From Variovorax sp. J22G73 (GTDB lineage: Bacteria; Pseudomonadota; Gammaproteobacteria; Burkholderiales; Burkholderiaceae_C): DNA of 64,000 nt. Below are positions 16,374 through 24,830 of this stretch, in pieces. The notes below the pieces were generated by a model. The model was not told where the DNA came from and made no database searches. It was given only the letters and a program-made list of their open reading frames with translations. A program made the position numbers and the translations under genes. The DNA is taken from contig NZ_JASZYK010000001.1 in NCBI RefSeq assembly GCF_030317035.1, forward strand, positions 1,426,001 through 1,490,000, written 5' to 3'. How positions within the stretch are numbered: position 1 is the stretch's first letter; each line of letters begins with the position of its first letter.

Positions 16374-19300
16374 CGCGGCTTTTCCTTTGGCTGCTGTGGG
16401 CGTCGTGCGCGGCGCTGGGGCTGCTCGCACCGACGCACGCGCAACAGGCGCCGTCTCGCGTCGTGGTGCTGAGCACCTCGCTGGTGTCGCCGGCACGCGT
16501 GGTGCGACTGCAGGCTGCTGCGCGAGAAGCTGGCGTGCCGCTCCAGGTGGTGTCGGCCACCACGGATTCGCCGGATGCGCTGGCCGCAGCGCTCGACGGC
16601 GCGCGGCTGCTGGTCGTCGACGCGCCGCACATCAGCGTGGCGCAGGCCGCCGCGGCGCGCTTCGGCGACACGGTGTCGCGCAGCGCCACGCCGTATGTGC
16701 TGGTCGGCGAATTCGCGTTGGTGGCGAAGGGCCAGGCGTCTGCCGCGCCACCGCTGGCGTCGGAGCGCGGCGTCGATCCCGCGTGGGCGCAACGGCTGCG
16801 CGAGTACTGGCGCTTTTCCGGGGCGGCCAACCTGGGGGCGGCGATGAAGGCGCTGTCGCAACCCGGCCAGCTCGCGGGCTTGCCGGCGGCTGTTCCGCTG
16901 CCCTTGGCGGGCCTGTATCACCCGGGCTGGCCGCGCATAGAGACCGACATCACCGCCATCGACAGGCTGCCCGGTGCAGGGGATGGCAATCGAAAGGGAA
17001 ATGGCAATGGAAACGACAAAGGCACGATCGCCATCGCCATCAACAGCGCCACCGTCACCGGCGACGACACCGGCTGGCTCGACACGCTCATCGCCTCGCT
17101 CGAGCAGCGCGGCCTGCGCGCCTACGCTTTCTACGGCCCGCGCCAGCAGAAAGACCTGTTCTTTCGCATGACGCATGCCGGCGAGCGGCGCGTGGCCGAT
17201 GCCATCGTCAATGCCGCGCTGGTCTTCAGCCCGAACGAACGCAAGGTCGAGCTGGAACGCATCGGCGTGCCGGTGCTGCAGACGCTGCCTTCGCTGGCCA
17301 TGGACGCGGCGCAATGGGCGCAGAGCAAGGACGGCCTCTCGCAGACCGACATCGCCGCGTACTACAGCCCGAGCGAGCTGGCCGGCATGACCGACCCGAT
17401 GCTGGTCAGCGCGCGCGATGCCGCCGCCGGCACGCTGGCGCCGCTGCCCGCGCAGATCGACGCGGTGGCCGACAAGGCCGCTGCCTTGCTGCGGCTGCAG
17501 CGCACGCCGCCGGCCGAGCGCCGCGTGGCGATGCTGGTCTACAACTACCCGCCGGGGGAGGCGAACTTCGGCGCGTCCTTTCTGAACGTGCCGCGCAGCG
17601 TGAACAACATGCTGGCGGCGATGCAGTCGGCCGGCTACCGCACCGAGTTGCCGGGCACCGACGCGCTCATCGCGCAGGTGCAGGCGACGATGAAGGCCTA
17701 CTACCCGACCGGGCAGGGCGATGCCTTGCAGCCCTTGCTCGACGGCAACCTGGCCGACGCGCTGCCGCTCGCGCGCTACCTCGCGTGGTTCCGCGCGCTG
17801 CCGGCTGAAACGCAACGCCGCATCGAAGGCTACTGGGGCCCGCCCGAGCAATCGACGCTGCTGCGAGACGTCGCGGGCCAGCGGGCCTTCGTGATTCCGC
17901 GGGTGCGCTACGGCAACGTGGTGGTGCTGCGCCAGCCGCCGCGCTTCGAGCCCGGCACACAGGTGGCCGACAAGGCCGCGCAGGTGTACCACCGCTCGGC
18001 CATTCCGCTGAGCCACAGCTACCTAGCGACCTACCTGTGGCTGCGCACGCAGTTCGGCGCCGCCGCGGTGGTGCACGTGGGCACGCACGGCACCGTGGAG
18101 TGGTCCGCCGGCAAGGAGCGCGGGCTGTCGGTGCAGGACGACCCCTTGCTCGCGCTGGGCGACCTGCCCAACGTGTACCCGTACATCATGGACAACCTGG
18201 GCGAGGCGACCACCGCCAAGCGACGCGGCCGCGCGACCATGGTGAGCCACTCGACACCGATGTTCGCGCCCGCCGGCTTTCGCCCCGGCGTTCAGCGGAT
18301 GCACGAGCGCATGCACGACTGGGAAACGCTGTCGCCCGGGCCGGTGAAGGCCGCGATGGAGCGGCAGCTGGCGGCCGACTTCGCCGCGCAGCATTTCGAC
18401 CGCGACCTGAAGTGGACGCCCGCGCGCATCCGCGCCGACTTCGCAGGCTTCATCGCCGTGCTGCACCCGTACCTGGACGAACTCGCGCAGACCGCGCAAC
18501 CGCTGGGCCTGGCGACCTTCGGGCAGGCGCCGAGCGCCGAGCGCAGGCGCATGACGGTCCTGCAGATCCTGGGCAAGCCGCTGGCCGAGGCGCTGGGCGA
18601 AGACATCGACGAGGTGTTTTTGGTCGATGCGAACAACGTGGCCCGCTCGCGGCCCGCGCGCTGGATCGAACTGGCGCTCACCGATGCGCAGGCCGCCAGC
18701 GACATGGGCAAGACCGCTGACGACAGGCAGAGCCTGAAGGTGCTGGCCGAGCGCGCCCGCAAGCTGGACGAGGTGCTCGCGCACAACGAGGAAATCGAGG
18801 GCCTGCTGACCGCGCTCGACGGGCGCTACCTGAAGTCCAGCTATGGCGGCGACCCGGTGCGCAACCCCGACAGCCTGCCGACCGGGCGCAACCTGTACGG
18901 CTTCGACCCCAGCCGCGTGCCGACGCGCGCGGCATGGGACACCGGCGTGGCCGCGATGGACGCCTGGCTCGCCGACCACGCCAGAAGCCATGGCGGCAAG
19001 GCGCCCGAAAAGATCGCGTTCACGCTCTGGGCCGGCGAGGCCTCGCGCCACCAGGGCGTGCTCGAGAGCCAGGCCTTCTACACGCTGGGCGTGAAGCCGC
19101 GCTGGGACGAAGGCGGGCGCATGGCGGGCATCGAGGTGATTCCGGCGGCGGTGCTGAAGCGGCCGCGCATCGACGTGCTGGTCAGCGTCACCGGCTCGTA
19201 CCGCGATCAGTTCCCGAACGTGATGCGCTGGCTCGACGAGGCGGTGCAGCAGGTGGCGGCCCTTCACGAATCCACTGGGTCCGGTGATCCGGTCAATGTG

Positions 19301-20503
19301 GTCAATGCGGTCAATGCGGTCGCGCAGCACAGCGAGGCCCTGGCCGCCAGGCTGCGCGCGCAAGGCGCCTCCGCGCAGGAGGCGCAGCGCTGGTCGACGG
19401 CGCGCGTGTTCTCCAACGAGCAGGGCAGCTACGGCGCCGGGCTCGAAGAGGCCGCGCTGGCCACCGACATGTGGAAGGGCCAGCAGCGCGGCGGCGGAGA
19501 CGCGCAGATGGCGCAGCTCTACATGGACCGCATGGGCCACGCCTACGGCAAGGGCCTCGACGGCGCGGCGCGGCCCGGCGCGTACGCGGGCAACCTGGCG
19601 CAGGTCGATGCGGCGCTGATGGCGCGCAGCTCCAACCTGTACGGCGTGCTGACCAACGACGACCCGTTCCAGTACCTGGGCGGCATCGCGCAGGCGGTGC
19701 GACAGCTCACCGGCAAGGACCCGGCGCTTTACGTGCAGAACCTGCGCGACGGCGGCGCCGTGCGCACCGACACCGCCGCCGGCGCCATCGCGCGCGAGAT
19801 GCAGACGCGCTACCTGCACCCGCAATGGATCGCCGCGCAGAAGGCCGAGGGGTACAGCGGCACGCTGCAGGTGCTGAAGACCGCGCAGTTCCTCTGGGGC
19901 TGGCAGGTGACGGCGCCGGCCGCGGTGCGGCAAGACCAGTGGCAGTCGCTGCACGACGTGTACGTGCGAGATCGATACAAGCTGGGCACGCGCGAATGGC
20001 TCGAAGGCGACAACCGCGCCGCCTTCGCGCAGACGCTGGAGCGCATGCTCGACGCGGTGCGGCTGAACTACTGGAAGCCCGATGCCGACACGCGGCGCGA
20101 GCTGGCGCAGGCCTATGCGCAGGCCGCGCGTGCGAGCGGGCTGCGTGAGCGCAATGCGGGTGTGCAGCGGTTTGTGCAGGCTGAACTGGCACCGGCTACA
20201 GCGACAGCGCCTGTGCAGGCGCAGCCGCGGCGCGTGGTTGAGCCGGTGGTTGCTGCGGCGCCTTCGTTCGTACCTGCTCCTGAATCTTCTGCTGCACCCG
20301 CACCGGCTGAAACGCCCGCGCCTGAGCCCGCGCCGGCAAACACCCAGCCGGTCAGCGGCCTCAAGCTCGAACCCACGCCCGCCGCCGCACCGGCCCCGCA
20401 GCCCGAGACCGTCGTGCTGCGGCTGTGGGTCGCATTCGGTGCCGCATTGCTCGTCGCATTCGGCGCGCTGGTGCAGTGGCGCCGGGGCAGGGAGGCCGCC
20501 TGA
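16370..20503 (+). CDS. CobN-like protein with signal peptide and C-terminal membrane anchor
   Basis: 1377 aa, CobN/BchH/ChlH superfamily, whose members bind tetrapyrroles and handle metal insertion. The family motif HVGTHGTVEW(x)nGK starts at His569, with His573 inside it. The N-terminus (residues 1-24: few charges, LFLWLLWASCAALGLL, then THA before QQ) looks like a Sec signal peptide. The C-terminus has a Pro/Ala-rich linker (about 1273-1347), one hydrophobic helix (about 1352-1370) and a short Arg-rich tail. This predicts a periplasmic body tied to the inner membrane. GTG start overlaps the DUF2149 stop. The ATPase subunits of aerobic cobaltochelatase are absent nearby. Two internal low-complexity insertions (GNGNGN near 205-215, VNxVNAVNAV near 975-983) suggest loops. 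Chelatase, dechelatase or corrinoid-handling roles are all possible. Confidence 0.82.
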   Translation: MTRLFLWLLWASCAALGLLAPTHAQQAPSRVVVLSTSLVSPARVVRLQAAAREAGVPLQVVSATTDSPDALAAALDGARLLVVDAPHISVAQAAAARFGDTVSRSATPYVLVGEFALVAKGQASAAPPLASERGVDPAWAQRLREYWRFSGAANLGAAMKALSQPGQLAGLPAAVPLPLAGLYHPGWPRIETDITAIDRLPGAGDGNRKGNGNGNDKGTIAIAINSATVTGDDTGWLDTLIASLEQRGLRAYAFYGPRQQKDLFFRMTHAGERRVADAIVNAALVFSPNERKVELERIGVPVLQTLPSLAMDAAQWAQSKDGLSQTDIAAYYSPSELAGMTDPMLVSARDAAAGTLAPLPAQIDAVADKAAALLRLQRTPPAERRVAMLVYNYPPGEANFGASFLNVPRSVNNMLAAMQSAGYRTELPGTDALIAQVQATMKAYYPTGQGDALQPLLDGNLADALPLARYLAWFRALPAETQRRIEGYWGPPEQSTLLRDVAGQRAFVIPRVRYGNVVVLRQPPRFEPGTQVADKAAQVYHRSAIPLSHSYLATYLWLRTQFGAAAVVHVGTHGTVEWSAGKERGLSVQDDPLLALGDLPNVYPYIMDNLGEATTAKRRGRATMVSHSTPMFAPAGFRPGVQRMHERMHDWETLSPGPVKAAMERQLAADFAAQHFDRDLKWTPARIRADFAGFIAVLHPYLDELAQTAQPLGLATFGQAPSAERRRMTVLQILGKPLAEALGEDIDEVFLVDANNVARSRPARWIELALTDAQAASDMGKTADDRQSLKVLAERARKLDEVLAHNEEIEGLLTALDGRYLKSSYGGDPVRNPDSLPTGRNLYGFDPSRVPTRAAWDTGVAAMDAWLADHARSHGGKAPEKIAFTLWAGEASRHQGVLESQAFYTLGVKPRWDEGGRMAGIEVIPAAVLKRPRIDVLVSVTGSYRDQFPNVMRWLDEAVQQVAALHESTGSGDPVNVVNAVNAVAQHSEALAARLRAQGASAQEAQRWSTARVFSNEQGSYGAGLEEAALATDMWKGQQRGGGDAQMAQLYMDRMGHAYGKGLDGAARPGAYAGNLAQVDAALMARSSNLYGVLTNDDPFQYLGGIAQAVRQLTGKDPALYVQNLRDGGAVRTDTAAGAIAREMQTRYLHPQWIAAQKAEGYSGTLQVLKTAQFLWGWQVTAPAAVRQDQWQSLHDVYVRDRYKLGTREWLEGDNRAAFAQTLERMLDAVRLNYWKPDADTRRELAQAYAQAARASGLRERNAGVQRFVQAELAPATATAPVQAQPRRVVEPVVAAAPSFVPAPESSAAPAPAETPAPEPAPANTQPVSGLKLEPTPAAAPAPQPETVVLRLWVAFGAALLVAFGALVQWRRGREAA
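19291..19317 (+). repeat. Three 9-bp tandem repeats inside the CobN-like gene
   Basis: Three head-to-tail copies of GGTCAATGY (the first ending in T, the next two in C) encode the VNxVNAVNAV stretch. The 9-bp unit preserves the frame, so copy number could vary. Confidence 0.8.
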
Positions 20504-20512
20504 TTCGCGAGA

Positions 20513-21508
20513 ATGGCGGCTCCCATGCTCCACCCGAATCTTGAATACGCCCTTGCCGTGGCCGCCGCGCTGTGGACCGCGCTGGCCGTCGACCGCTGGC
20601 TGGGCGAGCCGCCCGCGGCGCTGCACCCGGTCGTGTGGATGGGCAACTACCTCGGCGCGATCGGTTCGCGCGTGGCGCCGCGCATGCACGCGGCCCGGCC
20701 TGTCGACCTGCCGATGTTCTTCATCGGCGCGCTGACCTGGTGCGTGGGCGCGGCCTGCGCCTGGGGCGTGGCGATGGCCTTGCAGACGCTGGTCGTGCAA
20801 TGGCTCGCGCCGTGGGCCGTGGCGCTGCTGCTGGGCCTGCTGCTCAAGCCGCTGTTCGCCTGGCGCATGCTGCGCGACGAGGTGCTGGCAGTCGAGGCCG
20901 CGCTGGCCGTGTCGCTTGATGCCGGGCGCAAGCAGCTCGCGCGGCTGGTGAGTCGCGACGTGTCTTCGCTCAGCGAGCGCGAGGTGCGCGAAAGCGCCAT
21001 CGAATCGCTCGCGGAAAACCTCAACGACTCGCTGGTGGCGCCGGTGTTCTGGTTCGTGCTGTTCGGGCTGCCGGGCGCGGCGCTCTATCGCTTCGCCAAC
21101 ACGGCCGACGCCATGTGGGGCTACCGCGGCGAGCGCAACGGCCGCGACTGGACCTGGCTGGGCAAATGGGCCGCGCGCGCGGACGACGTGCTCTCGTGGG
21201 TGCCGGCGCGCATCACCGTCGTGCTGCTGGCGCTGGCGGCATGGCGCTGGCCCACCGGAGCCGCGGGGCTGTCTGGCGAGGCGCGCCGCACGCCGTCGCC
21301 CAACAGCGGCTGGCCGATGGCGGCGATGGCGCTGCTGCTCGGCGTGCGGCTGGCCAAGCCGGGCGTGTACGCGCTGAACGCCGAGGGGCGCGCGCCTTCG
21401 GCCGCCGACATGCAGCGCACCGCGCAGCTTGGCGAGCGGGCGGCGTTGGCGCTGGGCGTGGGCGCGTCGCTGCTCATCGTGGCGACCACGGGATGGCGCT
21501 GGGCATGA
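20513..21508 (+). CDS. cbiB: Adenosylcobinamide-phosphate synthase (CbiB/CobD)
   Basis: Membrane protein joining aminopropanol (or its phosphate) to adenosylcobyric acid. 331 aa with several hydrophobic helices. Family segments: DRWLGEPPAALHPVVWMG near residue 27, RDVSSLSEREVRESAIESLAEN (about 145-166), and NTADAMWGYR. ATG at 20513; a second Met four codons on is an alternative. It lies 9 bp after the CobN-like gene and overlaps the next gene's start (ATGA). CobQ, which makes its substrate, is in the second cobalamin block at 34567. Confidence 0.92.
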   Translation: MAAPMLHPNLEYALAVAAALWTALAVDRWLGEPPAALHPVVWMGNYLGAIGSRVAPRMHAARPVDLPMFFIGALTWCVGAACAWGVAMALQTLVVQWLAPWAVALLLGLLLKPLFAWRMLRDEVLAVEAALAVSLDAGRKQLARLVSRDVSSLSEREVRESAIESLAENLNDSLVAPVFWFVLFGLPGAALYRFANTADAMWGYRGERNGRDWTWLGKWAARADDVLSWVPARITVVLLALAAWRWPTGAAGLSGEARRTPSPNSGWPMAAMALLLGVRLAKPGVYALNAEGRAPSAADMQRTAQLGERAALALGVGASLLIVATTGWRWA

Positions 21509-22515
21509 GCACGGCGATGCACGGCGGGCCCGACGCATCTGGCGCGGCACCGCACGATTTCTCGACCAACGGCAATGCGGTCGGGCCTTGTCCGGTCGCG
21601 GTGGACGCGCTGCGGCAGGCCGACGCCGCGCACTACCCCGACCCGCACTACACGGCCTTGCGCGCGAGGCTCGCGGACTTCCATGGCGTGGCCGTCGAGC
21701 GCATCGTCGTCGCGGCGAGCGCCAGCGAATTCATCCACCGCATCAGCGCCGCCGTGATGCAGCAGGGCGGCCGCACCGCCTGGCTGCCGGCGCACAGCTA
21801 CGGCGACTACGAACGCGCGGCGCGGGCCTGGGGCCTGCAGGTGCTGCGCGCGCCGCAGGCACCGGAGGGAGCCGCGCTGCGCTGGTGCTGCGAACCATCG
21901 AGCCCGCTGGGCCAGCCGCAGGCCGACTTGCCGCAACAGGCCGCGAGCGAGAGCGGCGTCTGCGTGCTCGATCTCGCGTACGAGCCGCTGCGCCTGGAAG
22001 GAAGCCCGTCGCTCGATGCCGCCCAACGCGACCGCGTCTGGCAGATGTGGACCCCCAACAAGGCCATGGGCCTGACCGGCATCCGCGCCGCCTACGCCAT
22101 CGCGCCCGTGCAGGCGGCGGCGGAGGGCGACCTGCTGCAGCGCATCGAACGCCTCGCTCCTTCATGGCCGCTGGGCACGCACGGCGTGGCCTTGCTCCAC
22201 ACCTGGGTCGGCGACGAAGCCCGGCGCTGGCTCGCGCAGAGCCTGCAGACCTTGGGCGAATGGAAGTCGCAGCAACGTGCCCTCTGCGAATCGCTCGGCT
22301 GGCACTGCCTGCCCAGTGACGCCAACTTTTTCTGCGCACGCACAGAGCGCCCGTACCCCGAACTGGCCGCCGCCTTGCGCGCCGACGGCATCAAGCTGCG
22401 CGACTGCGCCTCCTTCGGGTTGCCGGGCCATGTGCGCCTGGGCGTGCTGCCGCCCGCGAGCCAGCGCGCCTTGAAAGAGGGATGGACACGCGCGGCCGCT
22501 CGCGCCGACCATTGA
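21505..22515 (+). CDS. PLP-dependent CobC/CobD-type aminotransferase-fold enzyme of cobalamin side-chain synthesis
   Basis: 336 aa class I/II aminotransferase fold. It starts with the FSTNGNAVGPCP pattern typical of L-threonine-O-3-phosphate decarboxylase and CobC, and holds the PLP lysine in TPNKAMGLTGIRAAYA. In the cobalamin pathway this enzyme supplies (R)-1-amino-2-propanol O-phosphate for CbiB. It is coupled to cbiB by an ATGA overlap. Symbols differ between organisms (cobC in Pseudomonas, cobD in Salmonella), so none is given; the activity of this subgroup is assigned by context. It is the last gene of the first cobalamin block; lrgA starts 43 bp further on. Confidence 0.85.
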   Translation: MSTAMHGGPDASGAAPHDFSTNGNAVGPCPVAVDALRQADAAHYPDPHYTALRARLADFHGVAVERIVVAASASEFIHRISAAVMQQGGRTAWLPAHSYGDYERAARAWGLQVLRAPQAPEGAALRWCCEPSSPLGQPQADLPQQAASESGVCVLDLAYEPLRLEGSPSLDAAQRDRVWQMWTPNKAMGLTGIRAAYAIAPVQAAAEGDLLQRIERLAPSWPLGTHGVALLHTWVGDEARRWLAQSLQTLGEWKSQQRALCESLGWHCLPSDANFFCARTERPYPELAAALRADGIKLRDCASFGLPGHVRLGVLPPASQRALKEGWTRAAARADH

Positions 22516-22558
22516 CCGCACACCATTCCGCCCACCATTCCGCACAGGGAGACAGACC

Positions 22559-22912
22559 ATGCTCTATGCCATCACCACGCTCTTTCTCTGCCAGCTTGCC
22601 GGCGAACTGCTGGTGCAGTGGCTGGGGCTGCCCATTCCCGGTCCGCTGATCGGCATGGTGCTGCTGTTCGCCGGGCTGCTGGTGCGCCGCAGCGTGCCGC
22701 AGGCGCTCGCCGACACTTCGGGCCACCTGCTGCGCAACCTGATGCTGCTGTTCATCCCGGCGGTGGCCGGGGTCATGCTGCATTTCGAGCGGGTGGGGCG
22801 CGAGTGGCTGCCTTTCCTGGCGGCGGGCATCGTCGGCGCGGCCTTCACCATGACCGTGACCGCGCTCACCTTCCGCTGGATGATCCGCGTCACCGGAAAG
22901 AACGCCGAATGA
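22559..22912 (+). CDS. lrgA: CidA/LrgA-family membrane protein
   Basis: 117 aa with about four hydrophobic helices and the family pattern QLAGELLVQWLGLPIPGPLIGM, then RNLMLLFIPAVAGVM. CidA/LrgA proteins are holin-like and have been linked to murein hydrolase control and to pyruvate or small-molecule export. GGGAGACAG lies before the ATG. The stop overlaps the lrgB start (ATGA), so the two are made as a pair. It may be cotranscribed with the cobalamin genes (43 bp gap) but is functionally unrelated as far as can be seen. Confidence 0.88.
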   Translation: MLYAITTLFLCQLAGELLVQWLGLPIPGPLIGMVLLFAGLLVRRSVPQALADTSGHLLRNLMLLFIPAVAGVMLHFERVGREWLPFLAAGIVGAAFTMTVTALTFRWMIRVTGKNAE

Positions 22913-23637
22913 CCGCGCCCGCCAGGCTTGCCGACATCTGGGTGTTTCTTGCGCAGTCGCCGCTGCTGTGGCTGTCGCTCACGCTGCTGGCCTACCTGGG
23001 CGCGCTGTGGCTGCACACGCGCAGCGGGCGCAACCCGGTGGTCAACCCTGTGCTGATCTCGGTGGTGGTCATCGTGGGCGTGCTGCTGCTCACGCGCACG
23101 CCGTACGCCACCTACTTCGAGGGCGCGAAGTTCGTGCACTTCCTCATCGGGCCGGCCACGGTGGCGCTGGCGGTGCCGCTGTACGGGCAGGTCGGGCGCC
23201 TGCGGCGGCTGTGGCTGCCCATTGGCGTGGCGCTGCTGGTGGGCTCGGTGGCGGCCATCGTGTCGGCCATCGGCATCGCGTGGGTGCTGGGCGGCTCGCA
23301 CGAGCTGATGATGTCGCTCGCGCCCAAGTCGGCCACCATGCCCATCGCCATGGGCGTGGCCGAGAAGATCGGCGGGCTGCCTTCTCTCGCGGCCGTGGCG
23401 GCGGCGGTGGCCGGCATTTCGGGCGCGATCATGGCCACCGGGCTGCTGAACCTGCTGCGCATCAAGGAGCCCGCGGTGCGCGGCTTCGCGGTCGGCATGG
23501 CGGCGCACGGCATCGGCACGGCGCGCGCCATCCAGGTGAACGAGACGGCGGGCGCGTTCTCGGCGCTGGCCATGGGGCTGAACGGCATCGCGACCGCGCT
23601 GCTGGTGCCGCTCGTCGTGAAGCTCATGGGCGCCTGA
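22909..23637 (+). CDS. lrgB: LrgB/CidB-family membrane protein
   Basis: 242 aa with about seven membrane helices. Hallmark segments are GPATVALAVPLYGQ, ALAPKSATMPIAMGVAEKIGG and FAVGMAAHGIGTARA. It is the partner of LrgA/CidA and often required for its function. The ATG overlaps the lrgA stop. AAGGAG for the following acetyltransferase begins at its stop codon. Confidence 0.9.
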   Translation: MTAPARLADIWVFLAQSPLLWLSLTLLAYLGALWLHTRSGRNPVVNPVLISVVVIVGVLLLTRTPYATYFEGAKFVHFLIGPATVALAVPLYGQVGRLRRLWLPIGVALLVGSVAAIVSAIGIAWVLGGSHELMMSLAPKSATMPIAMGVAEKIGGLPSLAAVAAAVAGISGAIMATGLLNLLRIKEPAVRGFAVGMAAHGIGTARAIQVNETAGAFSALAMGLNGIATALLVPLVVKLMGA

Positions 23638-23651
23638 AGGAGCGAAACCGC

Positions 23652-24245
23652 ATGCCGCTGTACCGTTCCCGTCCCGTCACCGACCCGCGACCCATGGAGC
23701 TCGTGTGGCCGGCCAGGCCTTATCTGCCCAGCTACGTGTCGGCATTGAACCGGGGCTGGGCGCGCGACGAATCGCGGCCCGAATCGGGCCCCGAGGATCG
23801 CGCCGCCATCGAGGCCGATGCCGCGCTGTTCCTGGCGAGCCTGGTCGACCGCGAGGCCCGGGGCGCGCCCGTCACCATGCCCGACGGCACCCAGGTGCCG
23901 CGGCTGCCGGGCTACAAGTGCTGGATGTGGGACGGCGAGTTCTGCGGCAGCATCGACCTGCGCTGGCAGCCCGGCACGATCGCGCTGCCGGCGTACTGCC
24001 TGGGCCACATCGGCTACAGCGTCGTGCCCTGGAAGCAGCGCAAGGGCTACGCCACGCGCGCGCTCAATGCCATGCTGACGCTGGCGGCCGGCGAAGGCCT
24101 GAGCCGCGTCGAGGTCACGACCAGCCCCGGCAACATCGCCTCGCGGAAGGTGATCGAGGCCAACGGCGGCGTGCTGGCCGAGAGCTTTCTCACGCTGCCC
24201 AGCCAGGGCAGCCTGACCAAGTACCGCTACTTCATCTACCTTTGA
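23652..24245 (+). CDS. GNAT-family N-acetyltransferase
   Basis: 197 aa with the acetyl-CoA-binding motif A pattern (IGYSVVPWKQRKGYATRALN, near 121-140) and the C-terminal NIASRKVIEANGG segment common to GNAT proteins that modify small molecules or protein N-termini. The N-terminal 60 residues are variable. AAGGAG lies 10 nt before the ATG. It sits 14 bp after lrgB. The acceptor substrate cannot be told. Confidence 0.8.
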   Translation: MPLYRSRPVTDPRPMELVWPARPYLPSYVSALNRGWARDESRPESGPEDRAAIEADAALFLASLVDREARGAPVTMPDGTQVPRLPGYKCWMWDGEFCGSIDLRWQPGTIALPAYCLGHIGYSVVPWKQRKGYATRALNAMLTLAAGEGLSRVEVTTSPGNIASRKVIEANGGVLAESFLTLPSQGSLTKYRYFIYL

Positions 24246-24278
24246 CACCCTTTTGACACCTTCTAGCGAGGCACGCAC

Positions 24279-24743
24279 ATGGCTCACTACACCGCGGAAA
24301 TCCTCTGGGAACGGGGCGATCAGGACTTTCTGGCCAACACCTACAGCCGCCGGCATTCGTTGCGCTTCGACGGCGGCGCCGAGGTGCCGGGCTCGTCGTC
24401 GCCGCATGTGGTGCCGCTGCCCATGTCCGACGCCTCGGCCGTGGACCCCGAAGAGATGTTCGTCGCCTCGCTGTCGAACTGCCACATGCTGTGGTTCCTC
24501 ACGATGGCGGTGAAGCGCAAGTTCGTGGTCGACCGCTATTTCGACGCGGCCAGCGGCGTGATGGAAAAGAACGCCGAGGGCAAGCTGGCGATGACGGTGG
24601 TCACGCTACGGCCCGAGGTGAGGTTTTCGGGCGAGAACCTGCCGACGCGGGAGCAGGTAGCGCACATGCACCACCGGGCGCATGAAGAATGCTTCATCGC
24701 GAATTCGGTGAAGACCGAGGTGCGTTGCGAGCCGGTGTTCTGA
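24279..24743 (+). CDS. OsmC-family peroxiredoxin-like protein
   Basis: 154 aa OsmC/Ohr fold. One conserved cysteine is in SLSNCHMLWFL (about residue 68) and a second in HEECFIANSVK (about 138), the typical pair of peroxidatic and resolving cysteines. The N-terminus is the YTAEILWERG strand type seen in YhfA-like/OsmC members. Such proteins reduce organic or fatty-acid hydroperoxides. GAGG lies before the ATG. It converges on the YcgR-like gene. Confidence 0.85.
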   Translation: MAHYTAEILWERGDQDFLANTYSRRHSLRFDGGAEVPGSSSPHVVPLPMSDASAVDPEEMFVASLSNCHMLWFLTMAVKRKFVVDRYFDAASGVMEKNAEGKLAMTVVTLRPEVRFSGENLPTREQVAHMHHRAHEECFIANSVKTEVRCEPVF

Positions 24744-24769
24744 CCGGGCGCAGCGAGCAGCTTTCGAAG

Positions 24770-24830
24770 CGCGTCAGCGCACGAGCGTGTCAGCGCGTAA
24801 ACGCACGAGCGCTTCAGCGCACCAGCGCGT
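24770..24830. repeat. Short direct repeats between osmC-like and ycgR-like genes
   Basis: Four degenerate copies of a unit resembling GCGYxxCAGCGCxCGAGCG run through the 70-bp convergent gap and into the 3' end of the YcgR-like gene, each about 14-17 bp. No hairpin with a T-run is seen. Confidence 0.5.

Noticed and set aside
16370..20503. Calling the CobN-like gene an ordinary aerobic cobaltochelatase subunit
   Set aside because: It has a signal peptide and membrane anchor, and no CobS/CobT-type ATPase subunits are nearby; the cobS and cobT genes here are cobalamin synthase and the phosphoribosyltransferase.
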